A stretch of DNA of 64,000 nucleotides from Musa acuminata AAA Group (taxonomy: Eukaryota; Streptophyta; Magnoliopsida; Zingiberales; Musaceae): assembly GCF_036884655.1 (NCBI RefSeq), contig NC_088348.1, positions 25,015,501 through 25,079,500 of the forward strand, in the 5' to 3' direction. The translations under genes and the position numbers were made by a program. A model generated the notes under the pieces. That model worked only from the letters and a program-made list of their open reading frames with translations. It was not told the DNA's origin and searched no databases. Positions 23,861 to 34,898 of this stretch are shown one piece after another (the first letter of the stretch is position 1; each line of letters opens with the position of its first letter).

Positions 23861-25625
23861 CCCATGAATCGTCTTTCATGGCTTCGTTAATGTATTTAGG
23901 TTCAATTTGGGATATAAAAGTAGCGTTGGCATAAAAATTCTTAAGAGAAGAATGAGTTTGAGCCCCTTTCGATGTGTCTCATATAATTAGCTCCTTAGGA
24001 TGACCATCTACATACTTCTATTCCTTCGGCAAAGAAGGTTCAGAAGAAGATGCATCCAAGTTACTAGATAGAGAAAGGAATTCATTTAAATTCAAAGTAT
24101 CAAATTTAAGATCATCATGAAAATCATTTTTCTTAACTTCGAAAATTTCATTAAAAACAACATGAATAGATTCTTCTATAATCAAAGTTCTTTTGTTAAA
24201 GATATGAAATGCTTTAGAAACAAAAGAATAGCTAAGAAAAATTCCTTCATCAAATTTTGTATCAAATTTATCTAAGGCATCTTTTTCATTCAAAATAAAA
24301 TATTTACATCCGAAAACTTTAAAGTATGAAACGTTGGGTTTTTTGTTGTTCCACAACTCATAAGGAGTCTTAGAAAGTAGTGGCATTACTAGAATCCTAT
24401 TAATAACATAGCATATTATATTTACGGCTTCAGCCTAAAAATATTTGGGTATGCTATGTTTGTTTAACATGGTTCTTACCATTTCTGGTAAGTTTCTATT
24501 CTTTCTTTCTACTACTCCATTTTATTGAGGATTTCTTGGAGTAGAGCAGTTGTGGTTGTATCCATTAGATTTATAAAATTCTTAGAAATCATGGTTTTGA
24601 AATTCACCACCGTGGTCACTTCGAATTGATGAAATCATAAAACCCTTTTCATTTTGAATAAGTTTACAAAACTTAGAGAAATATTTAAAGCATTCACTTT
24701 TGTGTGCCAAAAAATAAGTCTATGTGTATCTACTATAATCATCCACGATGACAAATGTGTATTGGCTACCTCCTAAGCTTGATGTAGTAATTGGTCCAAA
24801 CAATTCCATATGGCTCAATTGCAAAGGTCTAAAGGTGCTTATTTGGTTCTTAGGTTTGAAGTTACCTTTTATTTGTTTTCCTAGTTGACATACATCACAC
24901 ATATTATCTTTGACGAAATTAATATAAGGAATTCCTCTTACAAGTTCTTTAGATAAAATTTAAGAGATTAGTTTCATACTAGCATGACCTAATCTCCTAT
25001 GCCAAAGCCAAGCATCATCATTCAAAATCGAAAAGTACATTTCATTATAAAGATCATTAATCTCGATAGTATATACATTATTTTATTTTAGGGCAATCAT
25101 AGATGTGTTTTTGTGTGGTTTTTCAATAATACAAGTATTGGATTCAAATCTAACGATATATCATTTATCACATAATTGACTAATACTCAAAAGGTTATGC
25201 TTTAAACCATCAACTAATAATACATCTTCAATAAGAAGGTTAGATTTATTACCTATGGTTCATTTGCCAATGATTTTACCCTTGTTGTTGTCTCTGAAGG
25301 TGACATATCCTTCGTCTAGGCTAGTAAGCTTAGAGAAATGAGATGAATCTCTGGTCATATGCCTTGAGCATCCACTATCAAGGTACCATATCTTGCTCCT
25401 AGCTTGTGATGGTATATTTTTCTACAAAAAAGGATGATTTTTATGTACTCATTTGACCTTGGGAGCCTCAAAAATTGATCTAAATATCTTATCATGTTGC
25501 ATTGAGTTATTTGAATTTCTCTTAGGAACCTAAATCAATCTATGTGGACTACATCTTTTAAGTGGACATTTATAGGCAATATGTCTGAGTTTACAACAAA
25601 AGTTGCATTTGGTGTGAGGTGAAAC
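23861..25625 (-). pseudogene. SIRE-like protease, integrase and RT start, degenerate
   Basis: From 25625 leftwards the conceptual protein shows a knuckle remnant (CNFCCKLRHIAYKC), the protease YLDSGCSRHMTRDS, the integrase zinc region WHRRLGHASMKL...CDVCQLGKQ, and the core. In the core the first catalytic Asp appears as Glu (SHMELFGPI), the second is in IRSDHGGEF, and the Glu in NGVVERKNR. The C-terminal integrase motif YELWNNKKPNVSYFKVFGCK is intact over 24386-24018. The frame then runs to EAMKDDSW, where the Gypsy element interrupts it. Confidence 0.87.
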
Positions 25626-27230
25626 TACTAGTCATAGGTGCCCAACAAGCCAATCATGTGAGTGATGGCACGTGTGAATTAACACAGAATCTTTTTTCTT
25701 ATTATATTTTGACATTTATCACTTTATATTAACTATTGTATATATGCATGTATATATTGTGATGTCCTTGGATCTATGCAATGGGAATCGAATCATGATG
25801 AGATCACGATAATAAGATCGATTCATCTTTAAACACAAATCCTAAATAATCCCGGTCATAGGTTACTCGAGAGGAATATTGTGATAACAGGACAGGCTGG
25901 TGTGTTGTATACCTCTCCATATGATGGATACAGTTGGTCTCATAACTGCTCGTGTGGGGATACTAGGGATACAGTACATGTGCTTATTGGAGAATGAGTT
26001 CACTGATTGATCCGCTTATGAAATGCTGGATGGTTGATGATGCCTTATTGTCAGGCAGCGATTCCATAGTCCTAGTGGTGTATCTAGTCCTTAGACTTGA
26101 GACGCCAAGGATGTCCTATATGAGTGCTCCACTCTTTGATACGAGACTTATAAGTTTGGATGTCCCAAATCTAGTACAATTGGACATTGGGATTGGCAAT
26201 CGACCTTACGAGGGCTATTAAGTGTCGATAGAGGATCATTCACTCTCGACATCATGAGAGGAATATCCCATATATTCTTGTTCAGACAAATCCCTAGCTA
26301 GGGTCATTCGAAGTGAGAGAGAAAGAGTTCTCCAGGAGAATCTGATTAGAGCGAGACTCGAGAAGAAACTATATGGGTCTGATAGCACCATGCCCAATAT
26401 ACGGTCTTTGGGATATTAGATGGATAAGGGACTATAGGTATACGGTAATTAAGGACAGACATGTCCAATAGATTGGATTCCCCTGTATCGTCTGAGGACT
26501 ACGGCGTAGTGGCCTAGTACGTCCGTAGTCGATGAGTCGAGTGAATTATTATAGAGATAATAATTCACTAAGTTAAAAGGAGTTTTGATAGGTATGACTC
26601 ACGGTCAGCTCGATATTGGGCCTGGAGGGTCACATACAAATGGTAGGCATTGCGATGAGTAGAGGTTCGGATATGAGATATTCGCCGGAGCCCCTATCTT
26701 ATTAGATATCCAATAAGCCCCTGAATTATTGGATCTCATGGGCGAGATCCAATAAGAGCCCATGAGAGATTATTGGATGGAGATCCACTAATCTAAAAGG
26801 CTTGGGTAATTAGATGCAAATCCAATACCCACTAGGGGAGAATCCATTAGGGTTTGACAAGGGACCTCTATAAATAGGAGGGATTCAGTAGTTCATATGC
26901 TAAAGCCTTTACTTGCCTCTCCTATTCTCCTCCCACTTTCCACCTCAGAGCAGGCCTGGAGTTTTGAGGAGCATCGTCACAGCCCTGCTATGCGGATCAC
27001 CGCTAGAGAGGAGGAAGCTTGACCTCCTTCACCCTCTCCTAGAGATCTGCAAGGAAACAGGGATACACGATCTCCCTAGGTAACACAATCTATTCTATAC
27101 ATAGTTTGTTTCATGGATTTTTGCGCACCAATCTTTGCACGACGACGAACATCTTTTTGGAAAATTGGGGATTTTATTTTTTCTTGTTCTTCCGCTGCAC
27201 ATGTGATGTCGCCCCCAAGATTTTCCAACA
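25626..27230 (+). repeat. 5' LTR of Copia element B
   Basis: Starts TACTAGTCATAGGTGCCC (TG mutated to TA) and ends ATTTTCCAACA. The TATA box is CTCTATAAATAGG at about 26867-26879. The same LTR family recurs at 31390-32992 and 44859-46451. Confidence 0.88.
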
Positions 27231-27232
27231 GC

Positions 27233-27245
27233 GGTATCAGAGCTA
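27233..27245 (+). other. Primer-binding site of element B
   Basis: GGTATCAGAGCTA starts three bases after the LTR and matches the complement of the tRNA-iMet 3' end. Confidence 0.82.
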
Positions 27246-28807
27246 GGTTGTTCATGCAAATGATTGATTTTGAACTGCGTGTATTATGTTTAGGAAGAAT
27301 TTTGATGTTAAATTGTTGATGCAATAGACGAGGAAGGGCAGCAACTGTTGCTGCCCTTGCTGCACTCGAAGATGGCTATCTGCTTACTGCCATCTTCGTG
27401 CAAGCAGGCCGCCTACAGCGATGGCACATAAGGGCGGTGCCTACGGGTGTTTGACCCGTGGGCAAAGGTGCCGCGAGGCAACGACACCTGCGGCTTCTGC
27501 TCCTGCGAGGTGACGCGCCGCAGGGCAGCGGCGCCTGTGGCCACTGCTCTCGCGGGCAAAAACCCCACAGGGGCGGTCGCTTGGCGAGGCAGCACCGCCT
27601 GCGGGTGCTACCTCGCGGGCAGACCCGCCCGTAGGGGCAGCGCTACCCAGGGGGGCAACCACCTTCAAGGGCGGCGCCCCGGCCCCGTTGCACATGCCGC
27701 CGCGGCCGTAGCAACAGCAGGGTGGCGGCGGTAGCAACAGCAGGGAAGAGGGGGGGGCTTAGGGTTTTGGGCAAAAAGATAGTTTTGCCCCTCGGAATTT
27801 GAGAAATTTTAGTTTCTGTCTTTTATCCAAATTATGAAAATACCCCTAGGAATTCAAAAATACCCTACATGTCCTTGATTTCAAAAAATATTAATTAATT
27901 AAAAGGTTTAGTTGATTATTATTTTTTATTATTATCTAGTAGTCCTATACGATAATGATTTATACATGTGATGTTTGATGTGAGGACGAGATGGATGATT
28001 ATAGGGTATGGAGATGCACCGTTGCATACATAGATCTTGATATGAGTGATTAGGCCTACTGGCTCAGGCTTGATCATATTAGGTTGTGGTCCATGATCAT
28101 CTGGTGTGATTGCTTATACACATACTAGATATGTATATATATTTGCATGCGATGTAGATATATATTAAATATGTATATGTGTGACATGTCATATTTGGAG
28201 ATCAAATTATAGAAATATCTCTCTCGATAATATTAAGTCGGTAAATGTGAGGCAATTAGATTGACCTACGTGGCCTTCCATCGTTATAGGTAGGAACTGA
28301 TTCCTAGTGTAGGTTGAGTTTATCGAGTCCCTCGAGGCTCACCTATATCGCGATTCGCTATCTTGCTTACGACACAGAGATGTCACCAGTGACCTGAGGA
28401 CATGGTATGCTTGGTCGAGTCCCTCGAGGGTATATCATCAAATCAGACTCATCTTGTAACGAAGGTATTGACTTAACCGAGCATCATGGGTGGTCGAGTC
28501 CCTCGAGACCATGGTGATTCGGAGGTCGAATAGGATGGGAATCACAAGGAGTTGTGTTCGATAAGAGTTGCCTACCTTTTGGGCTTAGTGTGATTGGTCG
28601 AGTCCCTCGAGGTTACACTAAGACGTTGATTGGATCCTGATCCCCACTAGAAGTCTGTCGGAGACTTCCGTTTTATGTGCCGAGAGTGTCGCGTGACTCG
28701 CTAGTAAAATAGTGGGAGCATATTAAGATAGAAGTTCATATCTTGATTGTTTATTTCTTGCAAAATCTACATGTTATTTATTTTTGCTGCATCTTTATTT
28801 TTAGAAA
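27246..28807 (+). other. Long leader of element B with a GC-rich block
   Basis: 27310-27750 is strongly GC-rich against an AT-rich surround, with imperfect GGCGGC/GCCGCC phrases. Frames open on both strands there are products of base composition. 28320-28615 has four copies of TCGAGTCCCTCGAG at irregular spacing (about 80-105 bp). I see no protein. Confidence 0.7.
28322..28612 (+). repeat. Four dispersed copies of TCGAGTCCCTCGAG in the element B leader
   Basis: Copies lie at about 28323-28336, 28413-28430, 28492-28508 and 28596-28612. Three of the four begin GGTCGAGTCCCTCGAG. Each has the XhoI palindrome CTCGAG. Bases between copies differ. Confidence 0.85.
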
Positions 28808-29721
28808 ATGTCACATTCAAATCCCTTACGTGGCATACTTGATGTTAACCGTCTCACTGGTCTAAATTATACGGATTGGTTCCGTAACTTGAGAATTGTT
28901 CTCATGGCGGAGAAAATCGTGTACGTCCTTGGTACAGTGATGCCTAACACCCGAGGAAGGGGCAAGCGAGGATGAGATCACTCGCTACGTGAAGTACATT
29001 GATAACTTCACTCTTGCTCAGTGCTACATGTTGGGCTCTGACTCTTGAATTACAGAGGCAACATGAAAAGATGGATGTCGGATCTATTCTCCTCTATATC
29101 CATAAATTGTTTAAGGAACAGGGAAGGACTCAGCGATATGAGATATCCAAGAGCCTCTTCTACGCTAGGATGACTGAGGGGACACCAGTTCAAAACTATG
29201 TCCTGAAGATAATTGAGTGGGTAGAGAAACTCATAAGTCTAGGAATGGTCCTAGAGGATAACTTATATGTGGACATTGTGCTTCAGTCCCTACCAAATTT
29301 CTTTTCACAATTCATAATGAATTTTAATATGAACAAGCTTGAGGTGACTCTCTCAGAGCTCCTCAATATGTTGAGGGAGGCAAAGAGTACTATTAAGAAA
29401 GAGAAGTCAGTTCTCTACACTAGTGAGACCAGAAAGAAAAGAAAAGCAGAAAAGTCCCTTAAGAAGGGCAAGGGCAAGGGCAGACCAGGTAAAGTAAAGG
29501 TTGCTAAGAAAGACCTAGCAAAGGACAAAGGCCAATACTTCTACTATAGTAAAAATGGGCACTGTAAGAGGAACTGTAAAGAGTACCTTGCAGAGAGGGC
29601 AAAACAAAAGCTTGGAGAAGCTTTAGGTACATTCATTATCAATCTCCAATTGTCAGATTTTTGTGATAGTACATTGGTATTGGATATATGTATTGCTTAT
29701 CACATCTATAATTTGTTGTAG
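28808..29721 (+). pseudogene. Gag of Copia element B, two frameshifts
   Basis: Starts at ATG 28808 (MSHSNPLRGILDVNRLTGLN), with WFRNLRIVLMAEKIVYVLGT typical of Copia gag. The frame shifts near 28950 and again near 29035, then runs open as [20 protein letters not shown] ... [21 protein letters not shown] Lys-rich basic stretch precedes a dead zinc knuckle ([14 protein letters not shown], in which both leading Cys are Tyr). Confidence 0.88.
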
Positions 29722-29829
29722 ATTCTGGCAAAGCTAATGGGAGATTGGCGAGCGGAATATTGCATAAAGGTTTGTTTATGTTAGACACTACTCCACATAT
29801 CATAAATGTAAGTGTGTCTAAGAGGAAAT

Positions 29830-30821
29830 AAGATGAGGTGAACAGTGCATACCTATAACATTATAGGCTAGGTCACATCTATGAAGGAAGGATTCAAAAG
29901 TTGCCAAATGATGGATATCTAGATCCATTCGACTATGAGTCATATACAACTTGCAAGCCTTGCCTTCATGGAAAACTGACTAACTCTCCATTTAGTGGAA
30001 CTGGAGAGAGAGCCACGGAGCTGTTGGAACTCATACATAGTGATGTATGTGGACCCATGTCAACTCATGTCATTGGTGGTTACTCCTACTTCATTGCCTT
30101 TACTAATGATTTCTCAAGGTATGAATATGTATACTTAATGAAGCACAAGTCTGAGGCATTTAAGAAATTCATAGAGTACAAGAATGAAGTGGAGAACCAG
30201 ACTGGAAAGAGTGTAAAAACTCTTCGATCAGATAAAGTGTGCAGGTTGCTTAGATCCATTTATGGACTAAAGCAAGCTTCTCGAAGTTGGAACATAAGAT
30301 TTGATGAGGCAATCAGATCTTATGACTTCATTAAGAATGAAGATGAGCCTTGTGTGTACAGAAAGGTAAGTGAGAGCGCTATCACATTTTTGATGTTATA
30401 TGTAGATGACATCCTGATCATTGGGAATGACGTAGGAATGCTATCCGTAGTAAAGGCTTGGGTATCTAGACACTTCTCCATGAAGGACTTAGGGGAAGCA
30501 TCCTATATCTTGGGGATTCAGATCTATAGAGACAAATCCAAGAGGATGCTTGGCTTGTCCCAGTCCAAGTACATAGAAACCATTGTCAAAAGGTTTGGCA
30601 TGGAAAATTTCAAGAGATGTCTCATATTGATGAGGCATGGGATATCGCTTTCTAGGAGTATGTCTCCAAAGACTCTAGAAGAAAGGGCGAACATAGATAT
30701 GATACCTTATGCCTCAGCGATAGGGTCTATCATATATGTCATGCTATGTACTAGGCCTGATATAGCACATGCTCTGAGTGTCACGAGCAGGTATCAGGCG
30801 GATCCAGGCTTGGAGCACTAG
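29830..30821 (+). pseudogene. Integrase-RT chimera of element B created by an in-frame deletion
   Basis: The open frame 29901-30821 (306 codons) starts inside the integrase (CLHGKLTNSPFSGTGER, ELIHSDVCGPMSTHVIGGYS, SVKTLRSDK). At about 30235 it passes directly into the middle of RT (VCRLLRSIYGLKQASRSWN), then the catalytic MLYVDDILIIGND, FSMKDLGEASYILGIQIYRD and LCTRPDIAHALSV. Integrase residues after the second Asp and the N-terminal RT are missing. The break is at CAGAT, a 5-base sequence present at both corresponding positions in the related copy (36661-36668 and about 43677-43682). The frame is kept, but the product lacks the integrase Glu and RT fingers, so it should not function as either enzyme. 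Confidence 0.88.
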
Positions 30822-31389
30822 AAAGCAGTAAAGTGTATCCTTAAGTACTTGAGAAGGACTAAGGATCTTTTACTAGTATATGGAGGTAGTAGCCTCAGGT
30901 TGAAGGCTACACGGACTCAAGTTTTCAGTCTGATATCGATGATAGTAAGTCAAATTCGTGGTATGTGTACACCTTGAATGGAGGAGCAATGTGCTGGAAG
31001 AGTTCCAAGCATGATACTACTGCTGACTCGACCATTGAGGCGGAGTACATTACTGCAATAGAGGCAGCAAATGAGGGAGTTTGGATGAAGAAGTTCATCA
31101 CAAATCTAGGAATCGGGCCAACTAGCGAGAGGCTGATTCCTTATATTGAGATAACTATGGGGTGATTACTTAAATAAGGGAACTTGGGTCTCATCAGAAG
31201 TGTTCTAAGGAGGTTCCAACTTATTAGAGAGATCATGATCGGAGGAGATGTAGTAATGGAAAGAGTTCCATCCGAAGATAACATTATGGATCCACTGACA
31301 AAGCCATTGTCTTAGATTGTCTTTGAGCATCACAGGGGTCTAATGGGGATCAGACACATAGGTGATTGACTTTAGGTCAAGTGAGAGAT
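30822..31389 (+). pseudogene. RNase H remnant of element B
   Basis: After the stop at 30819-30821 the frame continues with KAVKCILKYLRRTKDLLLVY and, in another frame, YVYTLNGGAMCWKSSKHDTT ... STIEAEYITAIEAA, which are Copia RNase H motifs. It ends near the polypurine-like GTCAAGTGAGAGAT beside the 3' LTR. Confidence 0.82.
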
Positions 31390-32992
31390 TGCTAGTCATA
31401 GGTGCCCAACAAGCCAATCACGTGAGTAATGACACGTGTGACTTGACACAAAATCTTTTTACTTATTATATTATGATATTTATCACTTTATATTAACTAT
31501 TACATATATACATGTATATATTATGATGTTCTTGGATTTGTGCAATAAGAATCGGATCGTGATGAGATTACGATAATGAGATCGATTCACCTTTAAACAT
31601 AGATCCTAAATAATCCCGGTCATAGGTTACTCAAGAGGGATATCGTGATAACCGGATAGGCTGGTGTGTTGTATACCCATCCATATGATGGATGCAGTTG
31701 GTCTCATAGCTGCTCATGTGGGGACACTAGGGATATAGTACAAGTGCTCATTGGAGAATGAGTTCACTGATTGATCCGCTTACGGAATGCTGGATGGTTG
31801 ATGATGTCTTATTGTCAGACAATGATTCCGTAGTCCTAGTGGTGTATCTGGTCCTTAGACTTGAGACACCAAGGATGTCTTGTATGAGTGCTCCACACTT
31901 TGATACCAGACTTATAAGTTTGGATGTCCCAGATCTAGTACAACTGGTCATTGGGAGTGGTAGTCGACCTTACGAGGGCTATTGAGCGTCGATAGAGGAT
32001 CATCCACTCTCGACATCATGAGAGGAATATCCCATGTATTCTTGCTCAAACAAATCCCTAGCTATGGTCATTCGGATTGAGAGAGAAAGAGTTCTCTGGG
32101 AGAATCCGACTAGAGCGAGACTCGAGAAGAAACCGTATGGGTCTGATAGCACCATACCCGATATACGGTCTCTGGGATATTAGATGGATGAGGGACTATA
32201 GGTATACAGTAATAAAGGACAAACAGGTCCAATGGATTGGATTCCCTTGTATCGTTTGGGGACTATGGCGTAGTGGCCTAGTACGTCCGTAGTCGATGAG
32301 TCGAGTGAATTATTATAGAGATAATAATTCATTAAGTTAGAAGGAGTTCTGACAGGTATGACTCACAGCCAGCTCGATATTAAGCCTAGAGGGTCACACA
32401 TATGGTAGGCATTACGATGAGTAGAGGTTCGGATATGAGATATCCGCCGGAGCTACTATCTTATTGGATATCCAATAAGCCCCTGAATTATTGGATCCCA
32501 TGGACGAGATCTAATAAGAGCTCATGAGAGATTATTGGATAGAGATCCACTAATCTAAAAGGCTTGGGTAATTGGATACCGATCCAATACCCACTAGGGG
32601 AGAATCCATTATGGTTTGATAGAGGACCTCTATACATAGGAGGGATTCGGTGGTTCATAGGCTAGAGCCTTTACATGTCTCTCTTATTCTCCTCCCCCTC
32701 TCCACCTCAGAGCAGGCCTGGAGTTTTAAGGAGTATCATTGTAGCCCTACTGTGTGGATCACCGCTAGAGAGGAGGACGCTTGACCTCCTTCACCCTCTC
32801 CTAGAGATATACAAGGAAATAAGGATATACGATCTCCCTAGGTAACACAATCTATTCTATACGCAGTTTGTTTCATGGATTTTTACGCACCAATATTCAC
32901 ACGATGACAAACATCTTTTTGAGAAATTGGGGATTTTATTTTTTCTTGTTCTTCCACTGCGCATGTGATGTCGCCACTAAGATTTCCCAATA
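31390..32992 (+). repeat. 3' LTR of Copia element B
   Basis: Begins TGCTAGTCATAGGTGCCC and ends GATTTCCCAATA (CA end mutated to TA), followed by the GAAAC target copy. The TATA box has changed to CTATACATA here. Confidence 0.88.
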
Positions 32993-32997
32993 GAAAC

Positions 32998-33261
32998 ATG
33001 CAAGGTCGGCCCTTTAACAAAGGTGGTTGGATTTTGGTAAGAGCTACTCATAAATTTGATTCTACTTCTCCTATGAACGTGACCCTTATTGGCAAGGATC
33101 ATGTTCAAAGACTTGCTACCAACCTCAAATTTTTCGAAGGTTTCTTTGAGTAGCAAGTTTTCCTTTTTAAGTATTTCTAGTTCATCACATTTCGTACAAG
33201 GAGTTAAACTACTATTATGCTCAACCTTTAATCTATCGAAATCACTAACAAGAGAAGCATG
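32998..33261 (-). pseudogene. SIRE-like gag C-terminal fragment between two insertions
   Basis: The minus strand gives HASLVSDFDRLKVEHNSSLT, CTKCDELEILKKENLLLKE and NPTTFVKGPTLH-like text, the coiled-coil tail of SIRE gag. It continues the frame broken at 33717 by the TRIM-like insertion and is cut at its other end by element B. Confidence 0.82.
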
Positions 33262-33716
33262 TGATAAGACTCTAAAGTCTTATCGTCGCTCTGATACCAA
33301 ATGGTAAGACCCTAAAGTCTTATCGTCGCTCTGATACCAATTGATAAGACCCTAAGGTCTTATCGTGGAAGAAATGGGAGAAAAGGGAATGATAATGATC
33401 ACTTCGAGGGGATCGGCCTCCTTGATCGCTTCGAGGGGATCGGCCCTCCTTGATCACTTCAAGGGGATTGACCTCCTAGGGTTTGGTCACAGAGTATAAT
33501 AACATTTCATTGATTGATTGATTGATTCCTTAAAGAAAGGGTTACATCACTATTTATAGAGTTCTACACAGAATCCATCGGGACTTGAACTCTAATAATA
33601 AATAAATATTAAATAAACATCTACTTGACTTTAACTGAACCAAACCGACTCAATAAACAACTGACTAAATAGACTCGATAAACATTATTCAAAAGCTTAG
33701 AAAAAGGGCCCTAACA
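33262..33716 (-). mobile_element. TRIM-like LTR fragment with tandem LTR-end/PBS units
   Basis: On the minus strand a complete LTR-like unit (TGTTAGGGCCC ... GGTCTTATCA, with a CTCTATAAATAG TATA box near 33549-33560) is followed by ATTGGTATCAGAGCG, a PBS. The last 25 bp of the LTR and the PBS are then repeated, and the last LTR bases appear a third time. The repeated LTR end is itself a hairpin (GATAAGAC...GTCTTATC). The host sequence ACAAGAGAAGCATG occurs at both edges (33248-33261 and 33716-33729), a 13-14 bp duplication rather than the 5 bp usual for LTR elements. Confidence 0.75.
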
Positions 33717-34848
33717 CAAGAGAAGCATGCTCCTTTTTTAACAATTTATATTTTTTACTAATTGATTTGCATTCATCAAATAAATTATGAAATTCATTTA
33801 ATAGTTCATCAAAGGATAAATTTGCATCAAATGAACTTTTTACCTCATCTCCAATGGCCATTAGTGCATAGTGAGCAACTTGTTCGGTGATGGTAGGCTC
33901 CTTTTCTTCGGATACACTTGAGTCATCCCATGTTGCTTTGAGAGTCTTCTTCTTTGGTTGCCTCATTTTGGCTAGGGAACATTCTCTCTTGTAATGTCTC
34001 GACTTCTTGCATTCGTAGCATATTACTTGATCTTTCTTAGGTTCAAATTTATTTTTAGTGTCATTTTTAAATTTATTCTTTTTTATAAATTATTTGATTT
34101 TTCTTGTTAAGAGTGTCAAATCTTCATCAAGGTCCTCATCACTTGAGTTTTCTTTCAAGTGGTCTTCTTGGGTTCTTAGTGTCATATCCTTCCTGTTCTT
34201 TGGAAGGGTGTCCTCAAGCTCTTCATGAGCTTTACAAGTCATTTCATAGGTCATTAGTAACCTAATTAGTTCTTCGAGAGAAAAATTATTTAGATCTTTG
34301 GCCTCTTGAATGGTCGTTATTTTAGGGTCCCAACTCTTTGGAAGATATCATAAAATTTTATTAACAAGTTCAAAATTCAAGAAACTTTTACCAAGTCCTT
34401 TTAGACCATTGACGACATCCGTAAATCGGGTGTACATGTCTCCAATGGTCTCACTCGATTTCATCCGAAATAACTCATAAGTGTGTACTAAAAGATTAAT
34501 TTTTGACTCCTTCATTCTACTAGTACCTTCATGAGTCACTTCGAGTGTGTGCCAAATATCAAAAGCAGTTTCACAAATCAACACTTGATTAAACTCGTTT
34601 TTATCTAATGCACAAAACAAGGCATTCATTACCTTGGCATTTAAAGTGAAAGTCTTCTTCTCTAACTCATTTCAACCGTTCATTGGAAGAGAAGACTTTT
34701 GAAAACCATATTCGACAATGTTCCATAGCTCAAAATCTATTGGAATTAGGAAGATCTTCATTCTAGTCTTCTAATATATGTAATCCGTCTCATTGAACAT
34801 GGGCGGACGTGTAATTGAATGACCCTCTTGGTTGCCGACAAATGCCAT
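33717..34848 (-). pseudogene. Gag of the SIRE-like element
   Basis: From ATG at 34848, conceptual translation gives AFVGNQEGHSITRPPMFNET and, after stops, NALFCALDKNEFNQVLICET, AFDIWHTLEVTHEGT and MYTRFTDVVNGLKGLGKSFL, the Copia (UBN2-type) gag core. A zinc knuckle reads CYECKKSRHYKREC (CX2CX4HX4C complete) near 33975-34020. A coiled-coil region (SFDELLNEFHNLFDECKSIS) follows and is broken at 33717. Several stops make it non-functional. Confidence 0.88.
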
Positions 34849-34885
34849 CTCTCTTGGGTTTTAAACCAAACGAGAGTGAACCTTG

Positions 34886-34898
34886 CTCTAATACCAAT
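34886..34898 (-). other. Primer-binding site of the SIRE-like element
   Basis: The minus strand reads ATTGGTATTAGAGC just inside the 5' LTR, one base off the tRNA-iMet complement. Confidence 0.8.

Larger units (their letters stand above)
25626..32992 (+). mobile_element. Ty1-copia element B, plus, inserted in SIRE-like gag-pol
   Basis: LTRs 25626-27230 and 31390-32992 (about 1.6 kb each) are flanked by GAAAC on both sides (25621-25625 and 32993-32997). The PBS GGTATCAGAGC follows the 5' LTR. Internal order is long leader, gag, a fused integrase-RT frame and decayed RNase H. The Gag (UBN2-like) and INT-before-RT order mark it as Copia. I do not assign a clade firmly; the sequence style suggests a Tork/Angela-type lineage. 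Its pol has a large in-frame deletion, so it cannot be autonomous. Confidence 0.9.

Noticed and set aside
27413..27737. Overlapping GC-rich frames on both strands
   Set aside because: Stop-poor because of high GC in a retroelement leader; no domain and no consistent frame.
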